Shown: positions 11,136-11,480 of the stretch, piece by piece
Position numbering within the stretch: the first letter of the stretch is position 1
Layout of the letters: each line of letters opens with the position of its first letter
DNA from: Desulfobacterales bacterium
GTDB taxonomy: Bacteria > Desulfobacterota > Desulfobacteria > Desulfobacterales > UBA2174_A
Direction of reading: 5' to 3'
NCBI GenBank assembly: GCA_025454075.1
Contig: JALOPD010000106.1
Coordinates: 1 to 11,480 of the forward strand
DNA: 11,480 nt
Notes under the pieces: generated by a model
Databases searched by the model: none
Told to the model about the DNA's origin: nothing
Seen by the model: only the letters and a program-made list of their open reading frames with translations
Made by a program: the position numbers and the translations under genes

Positions 11136-11480
11136 TCACGGCTTCCGGTCCGCCGACGGCCCGGCCGGCAGGCGGATGACCATGGTCGTCCCCTCCCCGG
11201 GGCGGCTTTCGACCTCGACCGTCCCCAGGTGCTGGTCCACGATGCGCTTGGTCATCATCAGGCCGATACCGGTGCCGTCGGTCCCCTTGGTGCTGAAAAA
11301 GCTCTGGAACAGCCGCTGCTGCACGTCATCCCCCATGCCGCACCCATTGTCGACGACCCGATACTCGATCCCCCCCGCTTTCACCGCGACCGTGCGCAGC
11401 GCCACCCGCTTGTCCCGGCCGGCCGCGGCATTGTCGCGGCAGGCGTCGATCGCGTTGCCGAGAAGGTTCATCAGGCAGCG
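11136..11480 (-). CDS. Sensor histidine kinase, C-terminal ATPase domain (partial)
   Basis: The visible 114 residues are the end of a gene that enters from the right edge, so the sensor part and the phospho-accepting histidine are missing. They form a HATPase_c domain: the N box (NLLGNAIDAC, near residues 5-14), the G1 box (VDNGCGMG), the F box (FQSFFSTKG) and the G2 box (GTGIGL), ending in EVESRPGEGTTMVIRLP. All ATP-binding elements are present, so the enzyme should be active. It is convergent with the response regulator (stop codons face each other 32 nt apart), so the two are not in one transcript, though they may act as a pair. Its ligand or signal cannot be inferred from this end. Confidence 0.93.
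   Translation of the reverse strand, partial: RCLMNLLGNAIDACRDNAAAGRDKRVALRTVAVKAGGIEYRVVDNGCGMGDDVQQRLFQSFFSTKGTDGTGIGLMMTKRIVDQHLGTVEVESRPGEGTTMVIRLPAGPSADRKP

Noticed and set aside
11127..11141. CCGTG-CGGCT-CACGG hairpin between the convergent response regulator and kinase as a shared terminator
   Set aside because: The stem has only 5 bp, there is no T-run on either side, and it overlaps the end of the kinase coding region.

Overview
The window is GC-rich bacterial DNA that most resembles a sulfate-reducing member of the Desulfobacterota (former Deltaproteobacteria). The strongest pointer is a near-complete set of genes for the Tmc transmembrane redox complex, known from Desulfovibrio and related sulfate reducers: a tetraheme cytochrome c3 (TmcA), an HdrD/DsrK-like iron-sulfur protein (TmcB), a NarI-like cytochrome b (TmcC) and a tryptophan-rich repeat protein (TmcD). 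A single-chain pyruvate:ferredoxin oxidoreductase and an iron-sulfur class I fumarase fit the same anaerobic physiology. The genus cannot be fixed from sequence alone.

Layout. Positions 1-110 (minus) hold the start of a secreted protein, possibly MORN-like, that runs off the left edge. Positions 111-232 hold a rho-independent terminator for the next operon and a GC-rich hairpin element. Positions 233-5405 (minus) are a two-gene operon, fumarase then pyruvate:ferredoxin oxidoreductase, 16 nt apart. Positions 5406-5666 are a divergent control region with a good sigma70-type promoter facing left and two weaker candidates facing right. Positions 5667-11103 (plus) read tmcD, tmcC, tmcB, an FrhB-like flavin/iron-sulfur gene, tmcA and a single-domain response regulator. 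A 124-bp dyad element lies between tmcC and tmcB. Positions 11136-11480 (minus) are the ATPase end of a sensor histidine kinase that enters from the right edge and converges on the response regulator.

How the genes may work together. Pyruvate:ferredoxin oxidoreductase makes reduced ferredoxin in the cytoplasm, and fumarase works in the adjoining C4/TCA section. The Tmc complex links cytoplasmic iron-sulfur proteins through a membrane cytochrome b to a periplasmic tetraheme cytochrome. The FrhB-like protein inside the tmc cluster has two ferredoxin-type clusters plus a flavin-enzyme core, so it could be a cytoplasmic electron entry or exit point between ferredoxin (or another soluble carrier) and TmcB. 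That link is inference. The response regulator and neighbouring kinase suggest two-component control of the cluster.

The main items for a second look are the FrhB-like subunit embedded in a tmc operon whose order is D-C-B-FrhB-A, the very regular ten-unit repeat of TmcD, the long dyad element splitting the operon, and a possible Shine-Dalgarno-masking hairpin before the leftmost gene.
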